Shown here one piece after another: positions 23,642-31,661 of a stretch of DNA of 31,684 bases (positions are counted from its first letter, which is position 1; every line of letters starts with the position of its first letter). The DNA lies in assembly GCA_035761265.1 (NCBI GenBank), contig DASTRL010000285.1, positions 1-31,684 on the forward strand. The letters are read 5' to 3'. A program made the position numbers and the translations under genes. The notes under the pieces are model-generated. The model did no database searches. It saw nothing but the letters and a program-made list of their open reading frames with translations, and was not told where the DNA came from. The DNA is from CADEED01 sp035761265 (GTDB lineage Bacteria > Pseudomonadota > Gammaproteobacteria > Steroidobacterales > Steroidobacteraceae).

Positions 23642-24365
23642 GCGACTCTCCGGCAAGACGGCGGTGGTCACCGCCGCGGGATCGGGCATCGGGCGGGCGA
23701 GCGCGCAGGCCTTCGCGCGCGCGGGCGCGCGCGTGATCGCGGTAGACATCGACGGCACGGCGCTGACGGCGCTCGCCGGCTGCGAAGCGCGCGTGCTCGA
23801 CGTGCGCGATGCGCGCAAGATCGCCGAGTTCGCGCAGCAGGTCGGGCCCGTGAACGTGCTGTTCAACTGCGCCGGCATGGTGCCCGGCGGCACCGTGCTC
23901 ACGGTGGATCCCGCGCAATGGCAGGCGGCGTTCGATCTGAACGTGCACTCGATGTTCCACATGATCCGCGCCTTCCTGCCCGGCATGATCGCGGCGCGCG
24001 GCGGATCGATCATCAACATGTCGTCGGTGGCAGGCTCGATCACCGGCGTGCCGGATCGCTGCGCGTACGGCGCGACCAAGGCGGCGGTGATCGGACTCAC
24101 GAAGTCGGTGGCCGCGGATTTCGTGGCGCAGGGCATCCGCTGCAATGCCATCTGCCCCGGGACTGTCGACACACCGTCGCTGCAGGCGCGGTTGCACGCC
24201 TACGGCGACTACGCCAAAACCCGCGCCGAGTTCGAAGCGCGCCAGCCGATGGGCCGCCTCGGCAAGCCTGAGGAGATCGCCGCGCTCGCCGTACACCTGG
24301 CGAGCGACGAGTCCGGCTTCACCACCGGCCAGACCCACATCATCGACGGCGGCTGGATGATTTGA
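23631..24365 (+). CDS. SDR-family 2-keto-3-deoxy-L-fuconate dehydrogenase
   Basis: A 244-residue short-chain dehydrogenase, likely oxidising 2-keto-3-deoxy-L-fuconate to the 2,4-diketo acid with NAD+. Visible motifs are TAAGSGIGRA (nucleotide binding), NCAG, catalytic Ser in NMSSVAGS and YGATKAA (YxxxK), followed by NAICPGTVDTPSLQARL. The ATG at 23631 overlaps the lactonase end by 11 bases. Its stop codon falls at the first base of a tandem repeat/palindrome that separates it from the convergent GH35 gene. This is the last gene of the operon: the fuconate dehydratase (step before) and the final hydrolase (step after) are not in this window. Confidence 0.88.
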   Translation: MESERLSGKTAVVTAAGSGIGRASAQAFARAGARVIAVDIDGTALTALAGCEARVLDVRDARKIAEFAQQVGPVNVLFNCAGMVPGGTVLTVDPAQWQAAFDLNVHSMFHMIRAFLPGMIAARGGSIINMSSVAGSITGVPDRCAYGATKAAVIGLTKSVAADFVAQGIRCNAICPGTVDTPSLQARLHAYGDYAKTRAEFEARQPMGRLGKPEEIAALAVHLASDESGFTTGQTHIIDGGWMI

Positions 24366-24477
24366 TGGGGACATTGCTGCTTTCTTAATGGGGACATTCC
24401 TCATTTCCTAGCAAAAGGGGACACACCTCGGAGAGGTGCGTCCCCTTTTGCTAGGAAATGAGGAATGTCCCCATTAA
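24365..24477. repeat. 93-bp near-perfect palindrome with 23-bp tandem repeat (REP/MITE-like)
   Basis: Two arms of 45 bp (24385-24429 and 24433-24477) are inverted copies with one mismatch (24423/24439) and a three-base loop. The arm begins TTAATGGGGACATTCC. Before it, a 23-bp unit starting ATGGGGACATT occurs twice in tandem (24365-24387, 24388-24410) with 19 of 23 matches. GGGGACA recurs at 24417-24423. The element is AT-richer than its surroundings and exactly fills the gap between the SDR stop and the GH35 stop. It resembles REP-type palindromes moved by RAYT/IS200-like enzymes, and it may also terminate transcription in both directions. Confidence 0.85.
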
Positions 24478-26081
24478 TACGCGGCCAGCCGCACCCGGAG
24501 TATGCGCGGCTCGTCGGTCAGGTTGAGCCCGTAGTCGGTCTGATCGCCGTTCCAGATTCGCGTGCGCTTCCAGATTCCAGCGCGGTACTCGCCTTCTTCC
24601 ACGCTCGCGAAGATCAGGCCGTTCACCTTGCGGCCCGCGGCAGGCGCGAAGTTCACGCGCACGCGCTGGCCCGTCAGCAGAAATTCATCCGGCCCGAGCT
24701 CGGCCAGCAAGGCGCCACCGGACGGATACGGCGCCCAGTCCGGGTTCGGCGTGCCGGGCGGAAACCACTCCTTCTGCCCGAATTGCCACTCGTTGAACGC
24801 CAGTGTCGCCGTCCAACGTCCGAGCTCGAACTTCCGCGAGCCGTGATCATCCGGCTCGCCCGCGCCCCAGACACGCTTCGCGAATGCGAGTTTGGCCCAC
24901 TCGCCTGCCATCGGCGCCACCAGCCGGAATGACCGCGCGAACGCGTCGATGGACTCGTCGATCTCCCGTCCGCCCAGCGGGTAGTTGGAATATCCCGTGT
25001 AGTCGATGCCAAACGGCACGATGCCCAGGGACCCCGCCCCCAGCACGTCGAAGAAATAGCGCGCGAACACCGGGTCGTTGCCGATCTCCGGCACGAAAAG
25101 CGGCCCTTCCTTCCGATACAGCTCGATGACGCGGTCGACCTTCTTCGACTCCTTGATGTAGATGTCCGGTGCGACGATGTCGATCGCCGGCGCCGCCACC
25201 TGGTAGATGGAAATCACGTTGTCCGTTGGCCCGCCGCTCTCATAACCGCCCGGCGCCCCAGGCGTGAACGGATCGCGCAATGCCGCGTTCACGTACATCG
25301 GCAGCGGATACTCCTTCTTCCCGGCCGCCGCCACCTCGCCGATGAACTTCGCCACCGACCAGGCGTGGAAGAACTCGTCCGCATCCTTGCCGAACACCTG
25401 GCTCCAGGTGCCCGGCTTCACGCCGCGCGCGGCGACCAGCGCCGCGGGCACGGCGCCCGCAAACAACTTCCGTGCCACCGGTCCGAAATCGCGCACGCTG
25501 CCGTACGTGCCCGGCTCATTCTCGACCTGCACCATGATCACCGTGTGCTGCGCATCCGCCTCGCGCAGGTGGCGCATCAGCGCGACGAAGGCGCGCTTGT
25601 CCGCCTCCAGCGTCGCCGCCGCATGCGGCGACATGGAATTCAGCACCTTGCCCCCGGCATCCACCAGCCGCGGAAAGCGCGCATTGTCGAGCTTCACCCA
25701 CTCCGGGGCGTAGTTAGGCCCATTGTTTTTCCAGGTCGCGAACCACAGCAGGATCAGCCGCCGCTCCTGCGCGCGAGCCTGCGCGAGCAGCGCGTCGAGG
25801 AACGAGAAGTCGAACCTGCCTTCCGTCGGCTCCAGCTGCTCCCAGGCGATCGGCACGCTCACGGTGTTCGCGCCGAGCTTCTGCACCGCGGGCCAGACCT
25901 TCGGCAGCACGTCGGGCCAGGCGCTGGAATTGTTGACCTGCGCGCCGAGCACGACATACGGCGCGCCATCGACCAGCAGCGCCGAGCGCCCGTCCCGGGT
26001 CACCACCTCCGGCAGCGGCGCCGCAAGCAGCGCGGTGCTCCACCAGACCGACACGCCGATTGCCCACCATTTACCGTGCAT
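24474..26081 (-). CDS. Glycoside hydrolase family 35 enzyme with DUF5597-type C-terminus (beta-galactosidase-like)
   Basis: A 535-residue secreted retaining beta-glycosidase. The ATG at 26081 is preceded by GGGGAG and opens a signal peptide (WWAIGVSVWWSTALLAAP). The TIM barrel includes LGANTVSVPIAWEQLEPTEG. The acid/base is E189 in MVQVENEPGTYG, and the probable nucleophile is E332 in FVPEIGND. The C-terminal region from about 370 (DYTGYSNYPLGGREIDE, VNFAPAAGRKVNGLIF) is the DUF5597 type. The same architecture is known from Cellvibrio Bgl35A, which removes galactose from xyloglucan. It is divergent from a GH105-like gene across 73 bp and converges on the fucose operon. Substrate inferred. Confidence 0.9.
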   Translation of the reverse strand: MHGKWWAIGVSVWWSTALLAAPLPEVVTRDGRSALLVDGAPYVVLGAQVNNSSAWPDVLPKVWPAVQKLGANTVSVPIAWEQLEPTEGRFDFSFLDALLAQARAQERRLILLWFATWKNNGPNYAPEWVKLDNARFPRLVDAGGKVLNSMSPHAAATLEADKRAFVALMRHLREADAQHTVIMVQVENEPGTYGSVRDFGPVARKLFAGAVPAALVAARGVKPGTWSQVFGKDADEFFHAWSVAKFIGEVAAAGKKEYPLPMYVNAALRDPFTPGAPGGYESGGPTDNVISIYQVAAPAIDIVAPDIYIKESKKVDRVIELYRKEGPLFVPEIGNDPVFARYFFDVLGAGSLGIVPFGIDYTGYSNYPLGGREIDESIDAFARSFRLVAPMAGEWAKLAFAKRVWGAGEPDDHGSRKFELGRWTATLAFNEWQFGQKEWFPPGTPNPDWAPYPSGGALLAELGPDEFLLTGQRVRVNFAPAAGRKVNGLIFASVEEGEYRAGIWKRTRIWNGDQTDYGLNLTDEPRILRVRLAAY

Positions 26082-26154
26082 GACCGACTCCCCTGCCGCG
26101 CGAGGGCGGATAGTATTGGCATCCCGCGATTCATGCATTCGTTTTGGGGTCCGG

Positions 26155-27297
26155 ATGAAATCGGCAATCGCATTCATATTGGTATTGGCATCGATGACCT
26201 GCACGCCAGCCGGCATTGTCCGCGCGGACACACCGGTGCGGCACGAAGTGCTGAAGCTCGGCGCACTGGTCGCAGACTGGCAGCTCGCCCACAAGGACGG
26301 CGAGCACATCACGCACTTCCAGGAAGAATCGCGCAGCCCGCGCAGCTGGGAGCAAGGCGCGTTCTGGCTGGGCCTCGCGCACTTCGCCGACGCCAGCGGC
26401 GAACAGCGCTTCGCCGACGCCGTGATCACCATGGGTCGCGCCAACCGATGGCAGCCCGGACCGCGCACCTATCATGCCGACGATCACGTGATCGGCCAGA
26501 GCTACCTGTGGGCCGCGGCGCACGGCCTCGGCGCGGATGCCATCGCGCCGCTGCGCGCGACTTTCGAAGTGATCCTCGCCAAGCCCGCGGTGACGCACCT
26601 GAGCTTCGTGCCCGCGAAGAACTACGAGGACACCGCCTGCCTGCGCCGCTGGTGCTGGTGCGATGCACTGTTCATGTCGCCGCCCGCCTGGGTGGAAATG
26701 AGCCGTCAGACGGGCGATCCGCGCTACGCGCAGTTCGCGCTCGACGAATTCTGGGCGACGACCGACTTCCTCTACGACCCCGTCGAGAAACTCTACTTTC
26801 GCGACAGCCGCTTCTTCGAGCGCCGCGACGACCAGGGACGCAAGCAGTTCTGGAGCCGCGGCAACGGCTGGGCATTCGCCGGCATCGCCAACATCCTGGC
26901 GTCGCTGCCGCAGGACAGCCCGCACCGGCCGCGCCTGCAGCAATTGTTCCGCGACATGGCCGCCCGGCTCGTGGCGCTGCAGAAGCCCGACGGCTACTGG
27001 CCGCCCTCGCTGCTCGCGCCCGAGAACTCACCGCCCGAGACCAGCGGCACCGGCTTCCACGTCTACGGGCTTGCCTGGGGTGTCAGGCAAGGATTGCTCG
27101 ACCGCAAGACCTATCTACCCGCCATCGAGCAGGGCTGGACGGCGCTCACGCGCGCGGTGGCGCAGGACGGCCGGGTCGGCTGGGTACAGCAGGTCAGCGA
27201 CCGCCCGGACGCGGTCGCGGAGGCAGACACCCAGTTCTACGGCGTCGGCGCGTTCCTGCTGGCCGCGAGCGCAGTCGCATCACTCACGGAGAAATGA
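26155..27297 (+). CDS. Glycoside hydrolase family 88/105 protein (unsaturated rhamnogalacturonyl hydrolase-like)
   Basis: A 380-residue exported alpha/alpha-barrel enzyme. Such hydrolases remove 4,5-unsaturated galacturonate from the ends of pectin fragments made by lyases. The N-terminus MKSAIAFILVLASMTCTPAG is a signal peptide with a possible lipobox-like Cys. Family motifs are WEQGAFWLGLAHFADAS, RRWCWCDALFMSPPAWVEMS with the candidate catalytic Asp, and FWSRGNGWAFAGIANILASL. The start at 26155 was chosen because it opens the signal peptide; in-frame extensions upstream enter the divergent GH35 gene. The C-terminal FHVYGLAWGVRQGLL fits the family. The next gene begins two bases after its stop codon. 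Confidence 0.88.
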   Translation: MKSAIAFILVLASMTCTPAGIVRADTPVRHEVLKLGALVADWQLAHKDGEHITHFQEESRSPRSWEQGAFWLGLAHFADASGEQRFADAVITMGRANRWQPGPRTYHADDHVIGQSYLWAAAHGLGADAIAPLRATFEVILAKPAVTHLSFVPAKNYEDTACLRRWCWCDALFMSPPAWVEMSRQTGDPRYAQFALDEFWATTDFLYDPVEKLYFRDSRFFERRDDQGRKQFWSRGNGWAFAGIANILASLPQDSPHRPRLQQLFRDMAARLVALQKPDGYWPPSLLAPENSPPETSGTGFHVYGLAWGVRQGLLDRKTYLPAIEQGWTALTRAVAQDGRVGWVQQVSDRPDAVAEADTQFYGVGAFLLAASAVASLTEK

Positions 27298-27298
27298 C

Positions 27299-27946
27299 AT
27301 GGGCAAGGTACGTGTCGCCGCATTCGGCATTTCCACGGACGGATTCGGCGCGGGCCCCGACCAGAGCCTCGAGAACCCGCTCGGCGTGGACTTCGCCGAG
27401 GTCATGAGCTGGTTCTTCCCGACGCGCTTCTTCCGCACCATGCACGGCGGACAGACCGACGGCGAAAGCGGCGTCGACAACTCCATGGCGGAGAAGAGCT
27501 TCGAGAACGTCGGCTCCTGGATCCTCGGCCGCAACATGTTCGGTCCCGTGCGCGGCCCATGGCCGGATGAGAGCTGGCGAGGCTGGTGGGGAGAGGAACC
27601 GCCGTACCACTGCCAGGTGTTCGTGCTCACGCACCATGCGCGGCCCACGTTGCGCATGAAGGGCACGGATTTCCATTTCATCACGGGCGGCATCCAGGAG
27701 GCGCTGGCGCGCGCGCAGGAAGCGGCCGCGGGACGCGACGTGCGCATCGGCGGCGGCACGGCGACCATCCGCCAGTACCTGCAGGCCCGGCTCGTCGACG
27801 AGCTGCACCTGGCGCAACGGCCCGTACTATTGGGCCGCGGCGAACACCTGTTCCACGGTCTGGACCTTCGCGCGCTCGGCTATCAGGTGGCGGAGTCGAT
27901 CACCGGCGAGCGCGCGACGCATCTCATCCTGCGCCGGAGTAGATAG
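27299..27946 (+). CDS. Dihydrofolate-reductase-like (RibD C-terminal domain) family protein
   Basis: A 215-residue cytoplasmic protein of the RibD-C/DHFR-like reductase family, likely an NAD(P)H-dependent reductase of unknown substrate. Typical segments are VRVAAFGISTDGFGAGPDQS at the N-terminus, SWILGRNMFGPVRGPW, VFVLTHHARP and the cofactor-loop region RIGGGTATIRQYLQARLVDE, followed by PVLLGRGEHLF. The ATG at 27299 lies one base after the GH105 stop (TGACATG), so the two are probably co-transcribed. Members are often found as stand-alone accessory genes, and no link to polysaccharide breakdown is evident. Confidence 0.88.
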   Translation: MGKVRVAAFGISTDGFGAGPDQSLENPLGVDFAEVMSWFFPTRFFRTMHGGQTDGESGVDNSMAEKSFENVGSWILGRNMFGPVRGPWPDESWRGWWGEEPPYHCQVFVLTHHARPTLRMKGTDFHFITGGIQEALARAQEAAAGRDVRIGGGTATIRQYLQARLVDELHLAQRPVLLGRGEHLFHGLDLRALGYQVAESITGERATHLILRRSR

Positions 27947-28040
27947 CCTTGTCGTGCGCGTGTTCGTGGATGATGCGCTCAACGTAGGCCTTGCCGCCCA
28001 GCTCGCGTAGCGTCATGCGGCCTACCCCCCCCCACGCTGC

Positions 28041-29678
28041 TCACGCCTTCAGGGCACGCTCGATCAGGACGTCGAAGTCCACTGCGCCGGGCAACACACC
28101 GAATGACGGCGGCGCGCCGCGCGCGAGCCTGGACTCGATGAAGGCGTCGACCACGTGGGACGAGCCGCCTTCCAGCAGGATCGATGCCTGCGCGGCGAGC
28201 GCGACGCGCTCCGTGAGCATCCGCGCGGCCACTTCTCCTCCGGGTCCCGCGCGCAGATCTTCCAGCAGGCTCGCGGCGTATGCATCGAATCTCGCATCGC
28301 CGCCGCGATTGCGCTGCAGCAGCGCCGCCAGTGCCTCGAGTGTGCGCGGCTCGCGCGCCAACGCACGCAGGACGTCGAGGCACATGATGTTCCCCGATCC
28401 CTCCCAGATGGAATTGAGCGGCATCTCGCGGAAGCGGCGCGCGATCGGCCCCTCCTCGATGTAGCCATTGCCGCCCAGCACTTCCATGGCTTCCGCCGCG
28501 ACCATCGGTCCTCGCTTGCAGATCCAGTATTTCGCGACGGGCGTCAGCAACCGCCGCAGCGCGATCTCCACCTCGTCGTTCCGGGCATCGAAGGCGCGCG
28601 CCAGGCGCAACGAGAACGCGATCGCCGCCTCGCATTCCAGCGCGAGATCCGCCAGCACGTTCTTCATCAGCGGCTGATCGATCAGCAGTCTGCCGAACGC
28701 CGACCGGTGTCTCGCATGATGTACGGCCTGCGCGACGCACTGATGCATGATGCCGCCGGTCACGAGCGCGTTGTCGAAGCGCGTGTACACGCCCATTTCG
28801 AGGATCGTGGGGATGCCGCGTCCCTCCTCGCCCACCAGCAGGCCGAACGTGTCGTCGAACTCGACTTCGCTCGACGCATTCGAGCGATTGCCCATCTTGT
28901 CCTTGAGCCGTTGCAGATGGAGCGCATTGCGCGTGCCATCCGGCAGCACGCGCGGTACGAAGAAGCAGGATGGACCACCCTCCGTCTGCGCTGTGACCAG
29001 GAAGGCATCGCACATGGGTGCGGAAAAAAACCACTTGTGGCCGGTGAGCCGGTACTCCCGGCCCGCGCCCCGGGCGCCGGCCGGCGCCGCGCGTGTGGTG
29101 TTGGAGCGCACGTCCGAGCCGCCCTGCTTTTCCGTCATGCCCATGCCCATCAACGCGCCACGCTTCTGCGCGATGGGAATCAGCCGCTCGTCGTAGTCGC
29201 GCGACAGCAGCCGCGGCAGCCATTCCTTGAAATCATCGGCCTGGCGCGCCAGCGTCGGCACCGCGCCGTAAGTCATGGTTGCGGGGCACTGCGTGCCGTT
29301 TTCCACCTCGCCCCAGAGTAGATAGGCAGCCGCGCGCTGCACGTGCGCACCGGGCCTGGGCTGCGCCCAGGGCGATGTGTGCAGACCCTCGGCCACCAGC
29401 TCGCTCATGAGCTCGTGCCAGGCGGGATGGAATTCCACTTCGTCGCGCCGGTGCCCGAAGCGATCGAAGATCTTCAGTACCGGTGGATTGCGATTCGCGA
29501 CGTCGCCGAGCGCGAACATGGCGCGCGTGCCGAGCCGCTCTCCGAGCTGACGAAGCGAGTCCTGTGCGGCGGCTGCACCTTCGCGCTCGAGGGCATCCAC
29601 GAGCGCGAGGTTCGTGCTGAACAGGTTGTAGTCGACCAGGTCGTCCGGGTGATTGCCGGATTCGTGCATGACTTTCAC
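28041..29678 (-). CDS. aidB: AidB-type acyl-CoA dehydrogenase family flavoprotein
   Basis: A 545-residue FAD protein aligned throughout with E. coli AidB, which is induced during adaptation to alkylation damage and protects DNA. Diagnostic blocks are GMGMTEKQGGSDVRSNTTRA, GHKWFFSAPMCDAFLV, LKDKMGNRSNASSEVEFDD, EAMEVLGGNGYIEEGP and MPLNSIWEGSGNIMCLDVLR. The start may be the ATG at 29678 or the one at 29669. There is no ada or alkB gene nearby, so adaptive-response control is not evident. The interval 27947-28040 beyond its stop holds a nine-C run (28025-28033) and no convincing gene. Upstream, a GC-rich hairpin separates it from the haloperoxidase homologue. Confidence 0.93.
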   Translation of the reverse strand: MKVMHESGNHPDDLVDYNLFSTNLALVDALEREGAAAAQDSLRQLGERLGTRAMFALGDVANRNPPVLKIFDRFGHRRDEVEFHPAWHELMSELVAEGLHTSPWAQPRPGAHVQRAAAYLLWGEVENGTQCPATMTYGAVPTLARQADDFKEWLPRLLSRDYDERLIPIAQKRGALMGMGMTEKQGGSDVRSNTTRAAPAGARGAGREYRLTGHKWFFSAPMCDAFLVTAQTEGGPSCFFVPRVLPDGTRNALHLQRLKDKMGNRSNASSEVEFDDTFGLLVGEEGRGIPTILEMGVYTRFDNALVTGGIMHQCVAQAVHHARHRSAFGRLLIDQPLMKNVLADLALECEAAIAFSLRLARAFDARNDEVEIALRRLLTPVAKYWICKRGPMVAAEAMEVLGGNGYIEEGPIARRFREMPLNSIWEGSGNIMCLDVLRALAREPRTLEALAALLQRNRGGDARFDAYAASLLEDLRAGPGGEVAARMLTERVALAAQASILLEGGSSHVVDAFIESRLARGAPPSFGVLPGAVDFDVLIERALKA

Positions 29679-29740
29679 GGCGGCCTCCGTGCGGCTGCCG
29701 TGACATTACACCCGCAGCCGCCCCGCCGTATGTCGGCCAG

Positions 29741-29777
29741 GCATCGCGCGCGGAAGCCACCCTCCCGCGCGCGATGC
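29741..29777 (-). terminator. Strong GC hairpin downstream of haloperoxidase gene
   Basis: GCATCGCGCGCGG (29741-29753) pairs perfectly with CCGCGCGCGATGC (29765-29777) around an 11-base loop. It starts five bases past the haloperoxidase stop and lies 63 bases before the aidB start. No T-run follows, so termination may be incomplete or Rho-assisted. Confidence 0.55.
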
Positions 29778-29782
29778 ATCAA

Positions 29783-31141
29783 TCAAAGCCGAAGCCCCGG
29801 GCCGCAGAGCTTGTCGCGCCGAGGCGCGAATCCTTCGGTCGCCAGGTTCGCGTCCACGTCCACCGGCGGCAGCATCTGTGCGACGGATTCGCCGATTCCC
29901 TTGCCGAGCTTGCACCCATCCTGCACCGCATGCAGGAAATGGATGCCGCCAAACACGCGCGACTGCCCGTTCTCATGCGCCGCGTCGCTGATGTTGGCGA
30001 ACTCGCGCACCGCGCCCGGCAGCGTCGTGCTGACGACATTGAAGCGCACCGCATCGCCGAAATTGCGGATCAGGACTTCGGCGGCCGCCGCGCCGAGCAC
30101 CGTGTGCGTCGACGGATAGTCGGGCACCGGCGGCGTGAAGAATCCCGGAGCCTCGAACGGCAGCCAGGTCTTGTCCGGCGAGGTCGCATCGTTGCCGTCG
30201 CTCTCCGCATTGCGGATGGCCGTGATCGGGCGCCAGAATCGATACCGGTACTTCGCCTCGAAGCCCGCGACGAACCCGTCGGCCAGCGCGAAGTTGACCA
30301 ACGCCAGCACACGCGCCGAGCGCCACACGTCGAGCTTCTGCTGCCGCACCAGCGTGTTCGCGATGCGGTTCCAGCCCATCGGCGAGAATTCGAACCAGAA
30401 GAGCGCGATGTCCGTCTGCTCGCGGCTGCGCGTCTTGCTGTCGATACTGCCGAGCGACTTGAGCAGGTTGAAGTCGCGCGCGTATTCCGCGCTGCTGAGC
30501 GCGTCGGGGCCCCTGAGGCTCTGCAGGTTCAGGCTCGTGCCGAACGGCGTCACGCGACCCCAACCGGTGAACAGCGCCGCGGGACCAAAGGGCGGCTGAT
30601 CGAACGGCGGCGTGAAATCGTAGTCGCCGGGCGTGTGCTTCGGCACGTAGGCCGGGCTCATCGCCGCATCCGCGCCGTCGCCGGCACGGCGCTCGAGATT
30701 GGCCTTGGCGCTGAGCTGGCCCAGCGCAATGCCCGCCTCCCTGGCCGCGCCGTCGGGCACCGCAAGCAGCGCCGACGCATAGGCCACTTCGATCGTCGGG
30801 CGCTGGCTCGGCGACAGCGCGACCAGCACGTCGTGCGAGGCCGCGGCGATGGCCGCATCGACTGACGCCCCCGGCGAGGAAAGCTCGGCGGTATAGGGCT
30901 GATAGCGCCTATCCACTCCATTCACCGCATCGTGGATCGCGGCATGCAGGATCGCGAACGCGCGCGAGTCGACCACCATGCCGGGATCGACCGGCAGAAC
31001 CTGGATGGCGACCGCGCTCCAACGCGTAACGGCGTTGCCACCATCGGTGTGCTGCGGTTCGCGCGCGCCCGCATCCTGGGAGGCCAGCAGCGCGGTCAAT
31101 ACCGCGACACTGCCAGCAAGCTTGAAGAGCTTCATGTGCAT
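29783..31141 (-). CDS. Secreted vanadium-dependent haloperoxidase family (PAP2-like) protein
   Basis: A 452-residue exported helical protein of the vanadium chloroperoxidase/PAP2 superfamily. A signal peptide (KLFKLAGSVAVLTALLASQD) ends near residue 26. All vanadate/phosphate-site residues of fungal vanadium chloroperoxidase are present with the same local spacing: K297 and R304 in KYRYRFWRP, S344 and H346 in DYPSTHTV, and R395 and H401 in SRVFGGIHF. In the fungal enzyme these correspond to K353/R360, S402/H404 and R490/H496. ATGs at 31141 and 31135 are both possible, the second having better spacing from GGAAG. Halide oxidation or phosphatase activity cannot be told apart from sequence alone. 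Confidence 0.9.
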   Translation of the reverse strand: MHMKLFKLAGSVAVLTALLASQDAGAREPQHTDGGNAVTRWSAVAIQVLPVDPGMVVDSRAFAILHAAIHDAVNGVDRRYQPYTAELSSPGASVDAAIAAASHDVLVALSPSQRPTIEVAYASALLAVPDGAAREAGIALGQLSAKANLERRAGDGADAAMSPAYVPKHTPGDYDFTPPFDQPPFGPAALFTGWGRVTPFGTSLNLQSLRGPDALSSAEYARDFNLLKSLGSIDSKTRSREQTDIALFWFEFSPMGWNRIANTLVRQQKLDVWRSARVLALVNFALADGFVAGFEAKYRYRFWRPITAIRNAESDGNDATSPDKTWLPFEAPGFFTPPVPDYPSTHTVLGAAAAEVLIRNFGDAVRFNVVSTTLPGAVREFANISDAAHENGQSRVFGGIHFLHAVQDGCKLGKGIGESVAQMLPPVDVDANLATEGFAPRRDKLCGPGLRL

Positions 31142-31267
31142 GTCTTCCGTGTGTCTACTGAGGGAGCGCGATCGTAGATGGGGCGTGCGCGCCGGATTTG
31201 ATCAAGGCACGGAGAAAATTGATCGCGCGCCCGTCAGGCGGCTCAGTCGCGCGCAGAAGTGGACAGG

Positions 31268-31349
31268 ACTGCCGGAGGATGTCCGCTCCGGCGAGATCGT
31301 TGCGTCTTTCAACGCTTGACTACCGCCGGAGGGGCTACTGCCGGAGGAT
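31268..31349. repeat. Three short direct repeats around ACTGCCGGAGGAT
   Basis: ACTGCCGGAGGAT occurs at 31268-31280 and again at 31337-31349, with a related ACCGCCGGAGG at 31322-31332. The last copy encodes the C-terminus of the DUF2200 protein on the minus strand (KILRQ). The rest of the 193-bp gap before the haloperoxidase gene (31142-31334) shows no clear promoter or gene. Confidence 0.45.
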
Positions 31350-31661
31350 CTTGTCCATCGGCCTGCCCTTGGCGAGCTCGTCGATCAGCTTGTCCAGGTA
31401 GCGGATCTGGCGCATCAGCGGGTCCTCGACTTCCTCGACGCGCACGCCGCAGACGACGCCGGTGATGAGGGAAGCCTTGGGATTCATCGCCGGCGCCGCG
31501 GCGAAGAAGGTCTCGATGTCGACCTGCTTGTCGACCTGCTTGCGCAAGCCCGCCTGGGTGTAGCCCGTGAGCCAGCAGATCAGCTGGTCGACCTCCGCTT
31601 TCGTGCGCTTCTTGCGCTCCGCCTTCTGCACGTACAGCGGGTAGACCTTCGAGAACTTCAT
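31335..31661 (-). CDS. DUF2200 family protein
   Basis: A 108-residue cytoplasmic protein of the DUF2200 family, whose function is unknown. Typical sequence: KFSKVYPLYVQKAERKKRTK, VDQLICWLTGYTQAGL and FAAAPAMNPKASLITGVVCG, ending with QIRYLDKLIDELAKGRPMDK. It looks complete. No clear Shine-Dalgarno is visible in the few bases before the ATG at 31661. It lies upstream of the haloperoxidase homologue on the same strand, 193 bp apart, with short direct repeats at its 3' end. Confidence 0.88.
   Translation of the reverse strand: MKFSKVYPLYVQKAERKKRTKAEVDQLICWLTGYTQAGLRKQVDKQVDIETFFAAAPAMNPKASLITGVVCGVRVEEVEDPLMRQIRYLDKLIDELAKGRPMDKILRQ

Noticed and set aside
31198..31319. Short plus-strand frame between DUF2200 and haloperoxidase genes (contains QKWTGLPEDVRSGEIVASF)
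   Set aside because: The text looks protein-like but there is no start with RBS, no family match I recognise, and the frame is an extension of an antisense frame.
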